Assembly: GCF_000635915.2 (NCBI RefSeq)
Contig: NZ_CP015614.1
Coordinates: 1,595,501-1,659,500 of the forward strand
Direction of reading: 5' to 3'
Length of the DNA stretch: 64,000 bases
From: Brevundimonas naejangsanensis
GTDB lineage: Bacteria > Pseudomonadota > Alphaproteobacteria > Caulobacterales > Caulobacteraceae
Every line of letters starts with the position of its first letter. Position 1 is the first letter of the stretch. Made by a program: the position numbers and the translations under genes. The notes beneath the pieces are model-generated. The model had not been told where the DNA came from. It did no database searches and saw only the letters and a list, made by a program, of their open reading frames with translations. Shown in pieces: positions 53,603 through 62,174 of the stretch.

Positions 53603-53998
53603 CTACCAGGCGCCCAGTTCGCGCAGCTCCCGCGCCAGCTCGGGTGGCAGGTCCGTCGGCTCGGCCACCGACAGGTCCGGCGGAACGTCCTTGTCGAAAT
53701 AGCGCCAGCCCTGAAACGGCCGCCGGGCCAGCGGCGCGGTGCGGATGACCTCGCTGTCCAGCTTGATCTCGCACCGGCCGGCCTTGCCCTCGCCCACCGT
53801 CGTGATGTCGAGGATGCGCTGACGGCAGGTCACGACGCCCTTCATCACCCAATAGAGCGAGCCGCCGTCCTCGATCTCAGCGGCGCGCTTGGGCGTCATG
53901 CGGGTGTGGACGATGCGCCAGTCGGACCGCTTGGCGTTCGCCTCTAGGGTCTCGACCTCGGAGACGCCGACGCAGAGCTTGATCATGTGCAGGGGCAT
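53603..53998 (-). CDS. DUF1489 family protein
   Basis: The 131-residue soluble product starts MPLHMIKLCVGVSEVETLEA and contains HTRMTPKRAAEIEDGGSLYW and CRQRILDITTVGEGKAGRCE, then RPFQGWRYF. This pattern is the DUF1489 family, widespread and nearly confined to alphaproteobacteria; its function is unknown. It is 63 bases upstream of the MATE gene on the same strand and may be cotranscribed. Confidence 0.85.
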   Translation of the reverse strand: MPLHMIKLCVGVSEVETLEANAKRSDWRIVHTRMTPKRAAEIEDGGSLYWVMKGVVTCRQRILDITTVGEGKAGRCEIKLDSEVIRTAPLARRPFQGWRYFDKDVPPDLSVAEPTDLPPELARELRELGAW

Positions 53999-54018
53999 GA
54001 AACGCCGCCTCTACTCCG

Positions 54019-54142
54019 TTCATCCCGGCGGACGCCGGGACCCAGTAAGAGCCCCGCACGCGACGCTCGACAAAACGCTCAGCCCAGTTCCCGACCTCGG
54101 CGATGAGACCAGAGAACTGGATCCCGGCATCCGCCGGGATGA
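54019..54142 (+). repeat. REP-like inverted repeat between DUF1489 and liuD
   Basis: The left arm TTCATCCCGGCGGACGCCGG (54019 on) and the right arm with GGATCCCGGCATCCGCCGGG (to 54139) each fold on themselves and pair with each other, with ACCCAGT/ACTGGAT-type inner edges around a 70-base centre. It is a typical dispersed palindrome and probably helps end liuD transcription. Confidence 0.75.
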
Positions 54143-54150
54143 GCGGGGGT

Positions 54151-56145
54151 TTAGTCCGCCGCCTTTACTACGGCCAACACCGCGCCGTCCGCGACCTGAT
54201 CGCCGACAGCGACGTTGAACTCGGCCACCACGCCGTCGAAGGGCGCGGTCAAGGCGTGCTCCATCTTCATGGCCTCCAGCACCAAGACCGGTTGCCCCTT
54301 GGTCACCGCGTCCCCGGCCTTGGCGGGCGCAGCGACGATCTTGCCCGGCATGGGCGCGCGAAGGCCGCCGTCGGATGCGGCGACGCCGGCCGGGCCGCTG
54401 GACTTGCGGCGCCGGAACTCGACCACGTCGCCGCCGTCGAACACCAGCACCCGCTCGGCGTCGGGCGACAGGGTGCTGACCACCTCGCCGTCAACTACAA
54501 CCATGCCCGGCTCGCCATAGACCTGAGCCGAGCCGAAGTCGCCGTTCACCGTGAAGCTGGACGACCGGCCGTACCAGCCCGGCTCGCCCGTCAGGGTCAG
54601 GGCGTGGGCCACGCCGTCATGGTGAAACGCCGTATGCGCTTGCGGCGCTGCGTTCAGGCGGAAACCGAACAAGCCTGCGCGGGCGGGCGCAAGCACATTG
54701 TCCGGCGCGTCAAAGGCGGCGGCGTCCGCCTCGAGCCCGATCTGACCGGCCGCAGCGGCCAGGGCGCGAGCGGAAACCTGAGCCGGGGCGATCAGCGCTC
54801 CCTCCTCCGCCGCGATGAAGCCCGTGTCCACGTCGCCCTCAATGAAGCGCGGATGCTCCAGGCAACGCGCCATGAAGCCCGCATTGGTCTTCACCGGCCA
54901 GACCTCGACCTCGCGGCAGGCGTCGGCCAGGCGGGCGGCGGCAGCTTCGCGGGTGTCTTCATGGACGATCAGCTTGGCGATCATCGGGTCGTAGAACTGG
55001 CTGACCTCGCCGCCCTGCATCACGCCGGTGTCGACGCGGATGTCGTCGGGCATGACGAAGTGCTCCAGATGCCCGATCGACGGCAGGAAGCCGTTGGCCG
55101 GGTCCTCAGCATAGAGGCGGGCCTCCATGGCCCAGCCCTTCATCTGGATGTCGGCCTGCGCCAGCGGGATCGGCTCGCCTGCCGCGACGCGCAGCTGCCA
55201 TTCGACCAGATCGACGCCGGTGATGGCTTCCGTCACCGGGTGCTCGACCTGCAGCCGGGTGTTCATCTCCATAAACCAAATGCGGTCGGCCTTCAGCCCG
55301 TCGGAGGCGTCGGCGATGAACTCGATGGTGCCTGCGCCCTGATAGTCCACAGCCTTGGCGGCGCGCACGGCGGCGGCGGTGACGGCGTCGCGCGTGGCCT
55401 GATCCATGCCGGGCGCGGGAGCTTCCTCGATCACCTTCTGGTGGCGGCGCTGCAGCGAGCAGTCGCGTTCATGCAGGTGGACGACGTTGCCGTGGCTGTC
55501 GCCGAAGACCTGCACCTCGATGTGGCGCGGGCGAGTGATGTAGCTCTCGATCAGCACGCGCGGATCGCCGAAGGACGACTGCCCCTCGCGCTGAGCCGAC
55601 GCCAGATTTTCAGCGAAGTCCTCGGGCCGGTCGACCTTGCGCATCCCCTTGCCGCCGCCGCCCGCGACCGCCTTGATCAGCACCGGGAAGCCGATACGGT
55701 TCGCCTCGGCCGCCAGGGTCTCCAGCGACTGGTCCTCGCCCTGATAGCCTGGGGTGACGGGCACGCCCGCCTCGATCATCAGCTTTTTCGCCGCGTCCTT
55801 CAGACCCATGGCGCGGATCGACGACGGCTTGGGGCCGATCCAGACGATGCCGGCCGCCGCCACCGCCTCGGCGAAGTCGGCGTTTTCGGACAGGAAGCCG
55901 TAGCCGGGGTGGATGGCCTCCGCCCCCGTCGCCTTGGCCGCCGCCAGCACCTTGGCCGCGTCCAGATAGGACTCGCGCGCCGCCGCCGGGCCGATCAGCA
56001 CCGCCTCGTCCGCCTCGCGCACATGCAGGGCGTTGGCGTCGGCCTCGGAATAGACGGCGATGGTGCGCAGGCCCATGCGACGGGCGGTGCGGAAGACGCG
56101 GCAGGCGATCTCGCCGCGATTGGCGACCAGGACGGATTTGAACAT
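54151..56145 (-). CDS. liuD: Methylcrotonyl-CoA carboxylase biotin-containing subunit
   Basis: The 664-residue alpha subunit has biotin carboxylase (MFKSVLVANRGEIACRVFRT; ATP loop AVAGGGGKGMRKV; WFMEMNTRLQVEHPVTE) and a C-terminal biotin carrier with LVLEAMKMEHAL, where the lysine is biotinylated. Its gene partners LiuB and LiuC point to 3-methylcrotonyl-CoA in leucine breakdown rather than propionyl-CoA. The start has GGAAAG about eight bases upstream. A repeat array separates it from liuC upstream. Confidence 0.93.
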   Translation of the reverse strand: MFKSVLVANRGEIACRVFRTARRMGLRTIAVYSEADANALHVREADEAVLIGPAAARESYLDAAKVLAAAKATGAEAIHPGYGFLSENADFAEAVAAAGIVWIGPKPSSIRAMGLKDAAKKLMIEAGVPVTPGYQGEDQSLETLAAEANRIGFPVLIKAVAGGGGKGMRKVDRPEDFAENLASAQREGQSSFGDPRVLIESYITRPRHIEVQVFGDSHGNVVHLHERDCSLQRRHQKVIEEAPAPGMDQATRDAVTAAAVRAAKAVDYQGAGTIEFIADASDGLKADRIWFMEMNTRLQVEHPVTEAITGVDLVEWQLRVAAGEPIPLAQADIQMKGWAMEARLYAEDPANGFLPSIGHLEHFVMPDDIRVDTGVMQGGEVSQFYDPMIAKLIVHEDTREAAAARLADACREVEVWPVKTNAGFMARCLEHPRFIEGDVDTGFIAAEEGALIAPAQVSARALAAAAGQIGLEADAAAFDAPDNVLAPARAGLFGFRLNAAPQAHTAFHHDGVAHALTLTGEPGWYGRSSSFTVNGDFGSAQVYGEPGMVVVDGEVVSTLSPDAERVLVFDGGDVVEFRRRKSSGPAGVAASDGGLRAPMPGKIVAAPAKAGDAVTKGQPVLVLEAMKMEHALTAPFDGVVAEFNVAVGDQVADGAVLAVVKAAD

Positions 56146-56155
56146 CAGGCTTTCC

Positions 56156-56284
56156 GAAGTGGCGAGTGACGAGTGGCGGGTGACGAGAAGGCGCGGGCGA
56201 TCATGCGTCGCGCGAAAAGAGTCGGAGTGGCGAGATCCGTCGACGAGTCAGCCTCGCCACTCGTCACTCGCCACTCACCACTCA
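56156..56284 (+). repeat. GAGTGRC-type inverted repeat array between liuC and liuD
   Basis: Same family as 52080-52198 in opposite orientation: GAAGTGGCGAGTGACGAGTG on the left, CTCGCCACTCGTCACTCGCC on the right and a centre with GGCGATCATGCGTCGCGC. The right edge overlaps the TGA stop of liuC, so the array supplies the stop codon context; the left edge lies 10 bases before the liuD start. Confidence 0.85.
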
Positions 56285-57184
56285 TTGCGCCCAGTTCGGC
56301 GCGCGCTTGTCGAGGAAGGCGCGGACGCCCTCCTGGCCCTCGGGCGAGACGCGGGCGCGGGCGATGCGCTTGGCGGTCTCTTCCAGCAGACGGTTGTCGA
56401 TATCCTCGCCCGCGACATCGTTGACCAGCCGCTTGGCGTCGCCCATCGCGCCCGGCGCATTGGCCGACAGGCTGTCGGTCAGCATGGAGATGAACTCCTC
56501 CACCGAGCCTTCGGGCAGGACCATGTCGATCAGCCCTGCATGGGCGGCGTAATCGGCGTCGAAAATGTTGGCCGTCAGGAACAGCTGGCGCGCGCGGCGC
56601 GCGCCGACCGCCTCGATGACATAGGGGGCGATTGTGGCCGGGATCAGGCCCAGTTTGACCTCGGAGAAGGCGAAGCGCGTCCCCTCGACCGCCACCGCCA
56701 TGTCGCAGGCGGCGACGATGCCCGCCCCGCCGCCCATGGCCGCGCCCTCGACCAGGGCCACCGTCAGCGCCGGCACGTCGTGCAGGGCCTTCAGCATCTT
56801 CGCCAACCCCATGGCGTCGTCGCGGTTGTCGCTTTCGGACCAGTCGGCCGCGTCGCGCATCCAGTTCAGGTCAGCGCCCGCGCTGAAGGTCCCGCCGGCG
56901 CCGCGGATGAAGACCACGCGCACCCGGTCGGCGCCTTGCAGGGTCTCAAACGCCTCGTACAGGGCGGCGATGGTGGCGGCGTCGAAGGCGTTCTTCTTCT
57001 GCGGCCGGTTGATGGTGACGAAGACCACGCCGTCGGCCGTGGCGTCGATCTGCACCAGATCGTCGTTCGCATCCGGCGCCGGGTCGGCGACGAAGGGATG
57101 GGCGATGGCGTTCATCTCCGCCGCCTCGGCGTCGGTGATGTCCAGAGCGTTCAGCTCGTCTTCGTTAGGGTTTTGATCAGTCAT
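56282..57184 (-). CDS. liuC: Methylglutaconyl-CoA hydratase (enoyl-CoA hydratase family)
   Basis: LiuC hydrates 3-methylglutaconyl-CoA to HMG-CoA in leucine catabolism. The 300-residue crotonase has the oxyanion-hole segments RGAGGTFSAGADLNWM and EGAAMGGGAGIVAACDMAVA and the LiuC-like FSEVKLGLIPATIAPYVIEA. The first 45 residues, acidic and Asp/Glu/Ala-rich (MTDQNPNEDELNALDITDAE), precede the normal crotonase start; GAGAGGAG seven bases before the ATG shows this longer start is used. It lies between the lipoprotein gene and liuD. Confidence 0.92.
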   Translation of the reverse strand: MTDQNPNEDELNALDITDAEAAEMNAIAHPFVADPAPDANDDLVQIDATADGVVFVTINRPQKKNAFDAATIAALYEAFETLQGADRVRVVFIRGAGGTFSAGADLNWMRDAADWSESDNRDDAMGLAKMLKALHDVPALTVALVEGAAMGGGAGIVAACDMAVAVEGTRFAFSEVKLGLIPATIAPYVIEAVGARRARQLFLTANIFDADYAAHAGLIDMVLPEGSVEEFISMLTDSLSANAPGAMGDAKRLVNDVAGEDIDNRLLEETAKRIARARVSPEGQEGVRAFLDKRAPNWAQ

Positions 57185-57252
57185 GGTCGGCTCCTCTCAG
57201 CCGGTAGAACGCATCAGGCGGCGTCACGGCGCGCCGCAGAGAAATATCCCGC

Positions 57253-57738
57253 CTAGACCGGATCACAGCGGCTGGCCCGAACGGTCTTGCCGTCCTGCTC
57301 GATCCGCAGCGACACCCCGGCCACCGGCGACAGGCGCAGGATCTGAACCATGGTCTGGTCGCCTTCAGACGACTGGTTCTCCAGCACCACCCGAATAGCC
57401 TCGCCCTGATCCTTCAGCGGCTCCAGCGCCACCAGTCTGGAGGTGTCTTCATAGCCCTTGATCTCGGTGGCTGTGATGACGAAGCGCGTGCCGCTTTCCT
57501 GTCTGGCGCAGCCGTCGTCGCTATAGTCCCACTCACCGCGATAGCCGACGGGAAAGACCGCCTGCGCCGGTTCGCCCGCGCGGGCAGCAGCCTCTTCCGC
57601 CGCCGAAACCGGGTCGGCCTGGGGCTGTGCCGCGGCTTCCAGCGCAGGCTCGGCCACCTCTGGCGTCGGAGCGTCCGCCTGCGATCCGCAGGCTGCGAGC
57701 AAGGCCGTCAAAGCGATCAGGGCCGCGGTCTTCTTCAT
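57253..57738 (-). CDS. Lipoprotein of unknown function
   Basis: The 161-residue product starts MKKTAALIALTALLAACGSQ; the lipobox LLAAC puts the acylated cysteine at residue 17. A Pro/Glu/Ala-rich linker (to about residue 60) is followed by a small domain VGYRGEWDYSDDGCARQESG to ASRCDPV with two cysteines that could pair. No known domain was recognised. AGGA lies about eight bases before the ATG. It sits in the middle of the liu cluster, 49 bases after liuB and 68 before liuC, so it is cotranscribed, but nothing in the sequence shows a link to leucine catabolism. Confidence 0.75.
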   Translation of the reverse strand: MKKTAALIALTALLAACGSQADAPTPEVAEPALEAAAQPQADPVSAAEEAAARAGEPAQAVFPVGYRGEWDYSDDGCARQESGTRFVITATEIKGYEDTSRLVALEPLKDQGEAIRVVLENQSSEGDQTMVQILRLSPVAGVSLRIEQDGKTVRASRCDPV

Positions 57739-57787
57739 GTCTCAGTCCTCGTGGCGGGCATTCGGCCCTGACGGGCCGCGGCGGTCA

Positions 57788-59380
57788 TTACATCCGGAAC
57801 ACGCCGAAGGTCGTCTCGGGGATGGGGGCGTTCAAGCTGGCGCTGATGGCCAGGCCCAGCACGTCGCGCGTCTGGGCCGGATCGATGACGCCGTCGTCCC
57901 ACAGGCGGGCGGTGGCGTAATAGGGATTGCCCTCGTCCTCGTACTTCTGACGGATCGGCGCCTTGAAGGCTTCGGCCTCCTCCGGCGTCCATGTGTCCGC
58001 GTCGCGGTGAACGGTGGCCAGGACGGAGGCGGCCTGCTCGCCGCCCATCACGCTGATGCGGCTGTTGGGCCAGGTGAACAGGAAGCGCGGCGAATAGGCC
58101 CGGCCGCACATGCCGTAGTTGCCGGCCCCGAACGACCCGCCGATCAGGACGGTGAACTTGGGCACCTCAGCCGAGGCGACGGCCGTCACCAGCTTGGCGC
58201 CGTGCTTGGCGATGCCTTCGGCTTCGTATTTGCCGCCGACCATGAAGCCCGAGATGTTCTGCAGGAACAGCAGCGGGATCTTGCGCTTGCAGGCCAGTTC
58301 GATGAAGTGTGCGCCCTTCTGGGCGCTTTCGCTGAACAGCACGCCGTTGTTGGCCAGGATGGCGACCGGCTGGCCCCAAATGCGGGCGAAGCCGCACACC
58401 AGCGACGTGCCATACAGCGCCTTGAACTCGTCCAGTTCCGAGCCGTCGACGATGCGGGCGATGACCTCGCGCACGTCATAGGGGGCGCGGACATCCTCGG
58501 GGATGATGCCGTAGAGCTCGGCCGGATCGTAAGCCGGGGCGCGCGGCTCGCGCACGTCCAGGGGCTGGGGCTTGGTGGTGTTCAGATTGGCGACGATGGA
58601 GCGCACGATCTCCAGCGCATGCTCGTCGTTCTCGGCCACATGGTCGACCACGCCGGACCTGCGCCCGTGGGTCTCGGCCCCGCCCAGTTCCTCAGCCGAG
58701 ATGACCTCGCCGGTCGCAGCCTTCACCAGCGGCGGCCCGGCCAGGAAGATGGTGCCCTGATTGCGCACGATCACCGTCTCGTCCGACATGGCCGGCACAT
58801 AGGCGCCGCCCGCCGTGCAGCTGCCCATGACGCAGGCGATCTGCGGGATGGCCTTTGCGCTCATCCGCGCCTGGTTGAAGAAGATGCGGCCGAAGTGGTC
58901 GCGGTCCGGAAAGACCTCGGCCTGGTGCGGCAGGTTGGCCCCGCCCGAATCGACCAGATAGACGCACGGCAGATTGTTCTGCTCGGCGATCTCCTGCGCG
59001 CGCAGGTGTTTTTTCACCGTCATCGGGAAGTAGGCGCCGCCCTTCACCGTCGGGTCGTTGGCGACGATCATGACCTCGCGCCCCGACACCCGGCCGACGC
59101 CGCAGATCATGCCAGCGCCCGGCGCCTCATCGCGATACATGCCGTTGGCGGCCAGCTGACCGACCTCCAGGAAGGGCGAGCCCGGATCCAGCAGGCGCTC
59201 GACGCGATCACGCGGCAGCAGCTTGCCCCGCGCCACATGGCGCTCGCGGCTGGCGTCCGAGCCGCCCCGGGCCGCCATGGCGACCTTTTCATAAAGCTCG
59301 TCCCGCAGGGCGCGATTGTGCGCATCCAGCGACTTGAAAGCAGGACTGTTGCGATCGACGGCGGAAATCAGCTTGGGCAT
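57788..59380 (-). CDS. liuB: Methylcrotonyl-CoA carboxylase carboxyltransferase subunit
   Basis: The 530-residue beta subunit has the two crotonase-like halves of acyl-CoA carboxyltransferases: [20 protein letters not shown] and [20 protein letters not shown] in the first, [15 protein letters not shown] and [20 protein letters not shown] in the second, and [19 protein letters not shown]. These match MCC beta. It is the first gene of the cluster liuB, lipoprotein, liuC, liuD; isovaleryl-CoA dehydrogenase (liuA) is not in the window. No Shine-Dalgarno sequence is seen before the ATG. Confidence 0.95.
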   Translation of the reverse strand: MPKLISAVDRNSPAFKSLDAHNRALRDELYEKVAMAARGGSDASRERHVARGKLLPRDRVERLLDPGSPFLEVGQLAANGMYRDEAPGAGMICGVGRVSGREVMIVANDPTVKGGAYFPMTVKKHLRAQEIAEQNNLPCVYLVDSGGANLPHQAEVFPDRDHFGRIFFNQARMSAKAIPQIACVMGSCTAGGAYVPAMSDETVIVRNQGTIFLAGPPLVKAATGEVISAEELGGAETHGRRSGVVDHVAENDEHALEIVRSIVANLNTTKPQPLDVREPRAPAYDPAELYGIIPEDVRAPYDVREVIARIVDGSELDEFKALYGTSLVCGFARIWGQPVAILANNGVLFSESAQKGAHFIELACKRKIPLLFLQNISGFMVGGKYEAEGIAKHGAKLVTAVASAEVPKFTVLIGGSFGAGNYGMCGRAYSPRFLFTWPNSRISVMGGEQAASVLATVHRDADTWTPEEAEAFKAPIRQKYEDEGNPYYATARLWDDGVIDPAQTRDVLGLAISASLNAPIPETTFGVFRM

Positions 59381-59459
59381 GCCTAAGGTTTAGGAGGCTT
59401 CCGCGCCGGGGGGAAGCCGTTCGGTTCACCGAAGACAAAATCCGCTATATCTCCTCCTC

Positions 59460-61319
59460 ATGGCCCCGCTTCGACCGGACACCCTCGCCGCCGCCCTGAC
59501 CCGCGCCTTCGAGGGCGCGCAGGACAGCCGCGCCAGCTGGTTCGCCCTGACGCGGGGCGAGCGGCTGTTTTCCGCCGGCGACCGGGCCGACACCCTCTAT
59601 CTGCTGCGCGCCGGGCGGCTGGGCGTCTTCCGTCGCGACGACGGCCGCGTCCCGCAGATGATCGCGGTCATCAAACCCGGCGAGCCGGTCGGCGAACTGG
59701 CCATGCTGGCGGGCACCTCGCACATGTCGGACGTGGTCGCCCTGCGCGACAGCGACGTGCTGGCCCTGCCGCGCGAGGCCTTCTTCGACGCGGCGCGCAC
59801 TGATCCCCTGCTGATGTCGGAACTGGGTCAGATCATGCTGACCCGCGCGCGTGAGCGCGGCGGGGGGACCGAGCCCAATGTCTTCGGCTTCGTCTCAGCC
59901 CGCGACAAGCCGATCCGCGCCTTCGTCGAGCGCGTCGCCCGCGCGGTCGAGGCTCGGGGCGTGACCTGCCACGTCATCGACAGCTCGGCCCTGTCATCGG
60001 CGGCCGAATGGTTTTCGCGGGTCGAGGACGCCCACGACTACGTCCTCTATGTCGCCGAGGCGAACGAGCCGAACTGGGCCGCCCTGTGCGCGCGTCAAGT
60101 CGACCGCCTTTTCCTGGTCGGCGCCGCCGACCGCCCGCCGCCCCCCGCCCCGCCTGTGGCCGACGAATGGGACGACGCTGGGCAGCGCACCGATCTGATC
60201 CTGCTGCGCGACCCGCGGATGCCGCGCCCCAGCAACACCCGCGCCTGGCTTGACGTGCTGAAACCCGGCCGCTGGTTCCACGCGGTCGAAGGCCTGTTCG
60301 ACGACACGGCGCGGATCGCCCGGCTGATTACCGGCTCCTCCGTCGGGGTGGTGCTGTCCGGCGGCGGCGCGCGCGCCTATGCCCACATCGGCGCGCTGAA
60401 GGCCTTGCGCGAGTCTGGCACGCCCATCGACTTCATCGGCGGCGCCTCGATGGGGGCGGTCATCGGCGCCGGCCCCGCCCTGGGCTGGTCCGACGAAGAG
60501 CTGGAGCACCACATCCGCCAGGCCTTCGTCCTGTCCGACCCTCTGGCCGATATCGCCCCGCCCATCATCGCCATGACCCACGCCCGCAAGGTCAAGGCGC
60601 TGATGAAGGAGGCCTTCGGCGACGTGCAGATGGAGGACATGCTGCTGCCCTTCTTCGCCGTCTCGACCAATCTGACTGCAGGCAAGCTGGAGGTGCACCG
60701 CGAGGGCACGCTGCGCCACGCCTTGCGCGCCTCCATCTCCATTCCCGGCGTCATGCCGCCTGTGGTGATGAACGGCCAGGTGCTGGTCGACGGCGCCGTT
60801 CTGCGCAACTTCCCCAGCGACGTGATGCGCCGGTTGAACAGCGGCCCGCTCGTCGGCGTCGACGTGTCCCAGTCGCGCGGCGTGGACGCCAAGGCGCTGG
60901 AGAATCCCCCCTCCTGGTGGCGCTGGATCCTGTCGGGGGCGTGGAAGCACGGCCCGCCAATCGTCTCCATCCTGATGCGCGCGGCCACCCTGTCCAGCGA
61001 GGCCGAGCGTATTCAAGCCCGCGCCGAGACCGATCTGTTGATCCTGCCGCCCTCCGACGGCGTCGATATCCGCGACTGGAAGGCCTATGAGCCCGGCGTC
61101 GCCGCCGGCTATGAGGCCGCGCGCGCCGCCCTGGACAGCCTCAACGGCCCGGTCGAGACCCTGCACCGGCGCCGCCGCGCCGACGCGCCACAAGAAACAG
61201 TCGAGGAAATGGCAGAAGCGTCCTTCCCTCAGGACGTTTTGGAAACGCCCGGCCCAACACCTGGCCCAGGCGCGTCAGGAAGGCGTCGCGGCTGGCTGGG
61301 TCTTCGCAAAGCGCGGTGA
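59460..61319 (+). CDS. Patatin-like phospholipase with cyclic nucleotide-binding domain (NTE family)
   Basis: The 619-residue product joins a cyclic nucleotide-like domain (about 20-125; LFSAGDRADTLYLLRAGRLG, GEPVGELAMLAGTSHMSDVV) to a linker and a C-terminal patatin domain. The patatin motifs are intact: oxyanion loop VLSGGGARAYAHIG, nucleophile elbow FIGGASMGAVIG and the catalytic Asp in VDGAVLRNFPSD. NTE-type proteins are lysophospholipases, sometimes controlled by the nucleotide domain. No membrane helix or Shine-Dalgarno sequence is seen; TATATC about 15 bases before the ATG suggests a very short leader. The last 60 codons overlap tam on the other strand. Confidence 0.9.
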   Translation: MAPLRPDTLAAALTRAFEGAQDSRASWFALTRGERLFSAGDRADTLYLLRAGRLGVFRRDDGRVPQMIAVIKPGEPVGELAMLAGTSHMSDVVALRDSDVLALPREAFFDAARTDPLLMSELGQIMLTRARERGGGTEPNVFGFVSARDKPIRAFVERVARAVEARGVTCHVIDSSALSSAAEWFSRVEDAHDYVLYVAEANEPNWAALCARQVDRLFLVGAADRPPPPAPPVADEWDDAGQRTDLILLRDPRMPRPSNTRAWLDVLKPGRWFHAVEGLFDDTARIARLITGSSVGVVLSGGGARAYAHIGALKALRESGTPIDFIGGASMGAVIGAGPALGWSDEELEHHIRQAFVLSDPLADIAPPIIAMTHARKVKALMKEAFGDVQMEDMLLPFFAVSTNLTAGKLEVHREGTLRHALRASISIPGVMPPVVMNGQVLVDGAVLRNFPSDVMRRLNSGPLVGVDVSQSRGVDAKALENPPSWWRWILSGAWKHGPPIVSILMRAATLSSEAERIQARAETDLLILPPSDGVDIRDWKAYEPGVAAGYEAARAALDSLNGPVETLHRRRRADAPQETVEEMAEASFPQDVLETPGPTPGPGASGRRRGWLGLRKAR

Positions 61320-61965
61320 GATAGGGCCGCAGCGCCGTCCCCTTCATCCACTCCAGCACGGCGTCGTCGCCTTCCAGCACATGCAGATAGGTGGTGGACC
61401 AGATGTCGACCTCCTCGCACAGACCCGCCACGGCGTCGTAATAGGCCTCGGCCCCCAGCAGAGGCTGAATGGTGTCCACGCCGTTCAGCCGCTCGCTCCA
61501 AGGGCCGCCCGCCGCCGTCTGGCGCATCAGCGCATGATGGCGCGTCTCCCACGCCATCGGCATCTGCACCGCGAGCACGCCGCCCGGGGCCAGCGCCTCG
61601 GTCATCCGCCGGAACAGGGCCGCATGATCCTGCGCCCACTGTAGCGAGGCGTTGGCCAGGATCAGATCGACGGGCGCATCCGGCGCCCAGCTCTGCAGAT
61701 CGCCCTGCACCCAGCGCACGTCGTCCGGCAGGCCGCGCGCCTGTTCCAGCATCGCCGCGCTGGAATCCAGCCCGTGCACCCGCGCGCCCGGCCAGCGTCG
61801 TTTCAGCAAGGCCGCATGCTGTCCCGTGCCGCAGCCGATGTCCCAGACCTCATGCGGGTCCAGATCGTCCGGCAGATGCGACAGCAGGTCGATGGCCGCG
61901 CGATCACGCTGGCGCTCAAAACGATTGTATTGGTGGGGGTCCCACGCCGGCGACGTCATCGTCAT
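61141..61965 (-). CDS. tam: Trans-aconitate 2-methyltransferase
   Basis: Tam methylates trans-aconitate, a spontaneous inhibitor of aconitase. The 274-residue product has the class I SAM motif WDIGCGTGQHAALLKRRWPG, the acidic-loop segment VHGLDSSAAMLEQA, then DLILANASLQWAQDHAALFR, and the Tam-like MPMAWETRHHALMRQTA and RTLLPFPRLFLVARR. The family core ends near 61180, and about ten more Gly/Ala/Arg residues follow. GGGAG lies five bases before the ATG at 61965. The 3' end overlaps the patatin gene by 179 bases, tail to tail. Confidence 0.88.
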   Translation of the reverse strand: MTMTSPAWDPHQYNRFERQRDRAAIDLLSHLPDDLDPHEVWDIGCGTGQHAALLKRRWPGARVHGLDSSAAMLEQARGLPDDVRWVQGDLQSWAPDAPVDLILANASLQWAQDHAALFRRMTEALAPGGVLAVQMPMAWETRHHALMRQTAAGGPWSERLNGVDTIQPLLGAEAYYDAVAGLCEEVDIWSTTYLHVLEGDDAVLEWMKGTALRPYLTALCEDPASRDAFLTRLGQVLGRAFPKRPEGRTLLPFPRLFLVARRRGGAGAGSRPGR

Positions 61966-62005
61966 TATTCTCCCTCGATCATCGCGAAAGCGATTCGAGG
62001 GAGAA

Positions 62006-62082
62006 TGGTACAGCCTCTCAGGATTGAACTGAGGACCTCCGGCTCCACAAACCGGCGCTCTAACCAGCTGAGCTAAGGCTGC
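62006..62082 (-). tRNA. tRNA-His (GTG anticodon), no genomic G-1
   Basis: A 77-nt cloverleaf on the minus strand with acceptor GCAGCCT/AGGCTGT, T8-A9 before a GCTC D-stem, anticodon loop TTGTGGA with GTG at 62046-62048, T-loop AGTTCAATCCT, discriminator A73 and encoded CCA. The base before position 1 is T, so the usual G-1 is absent, and 1:72 is G-T. Absence of G-1 with A73 is the known alphaproteobacterial exception. Confidence 0.96.
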
Positions 62083-62174
62083 ACATCTCTGCGCGAGGGC
62101 GGTTCTCTAGCGGGCCTCGCCGTCGGGGGCAAGCGGCCTTTTCGCCCTCGCGCGGATTTTATCTTCTTTACCCG

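Noticed and set aside
56156..56284. Intrinsic terminator between liuC and liuD
   Set aside because: The arms are long and imperfect and no T run follows; it is better described as a repeat array.
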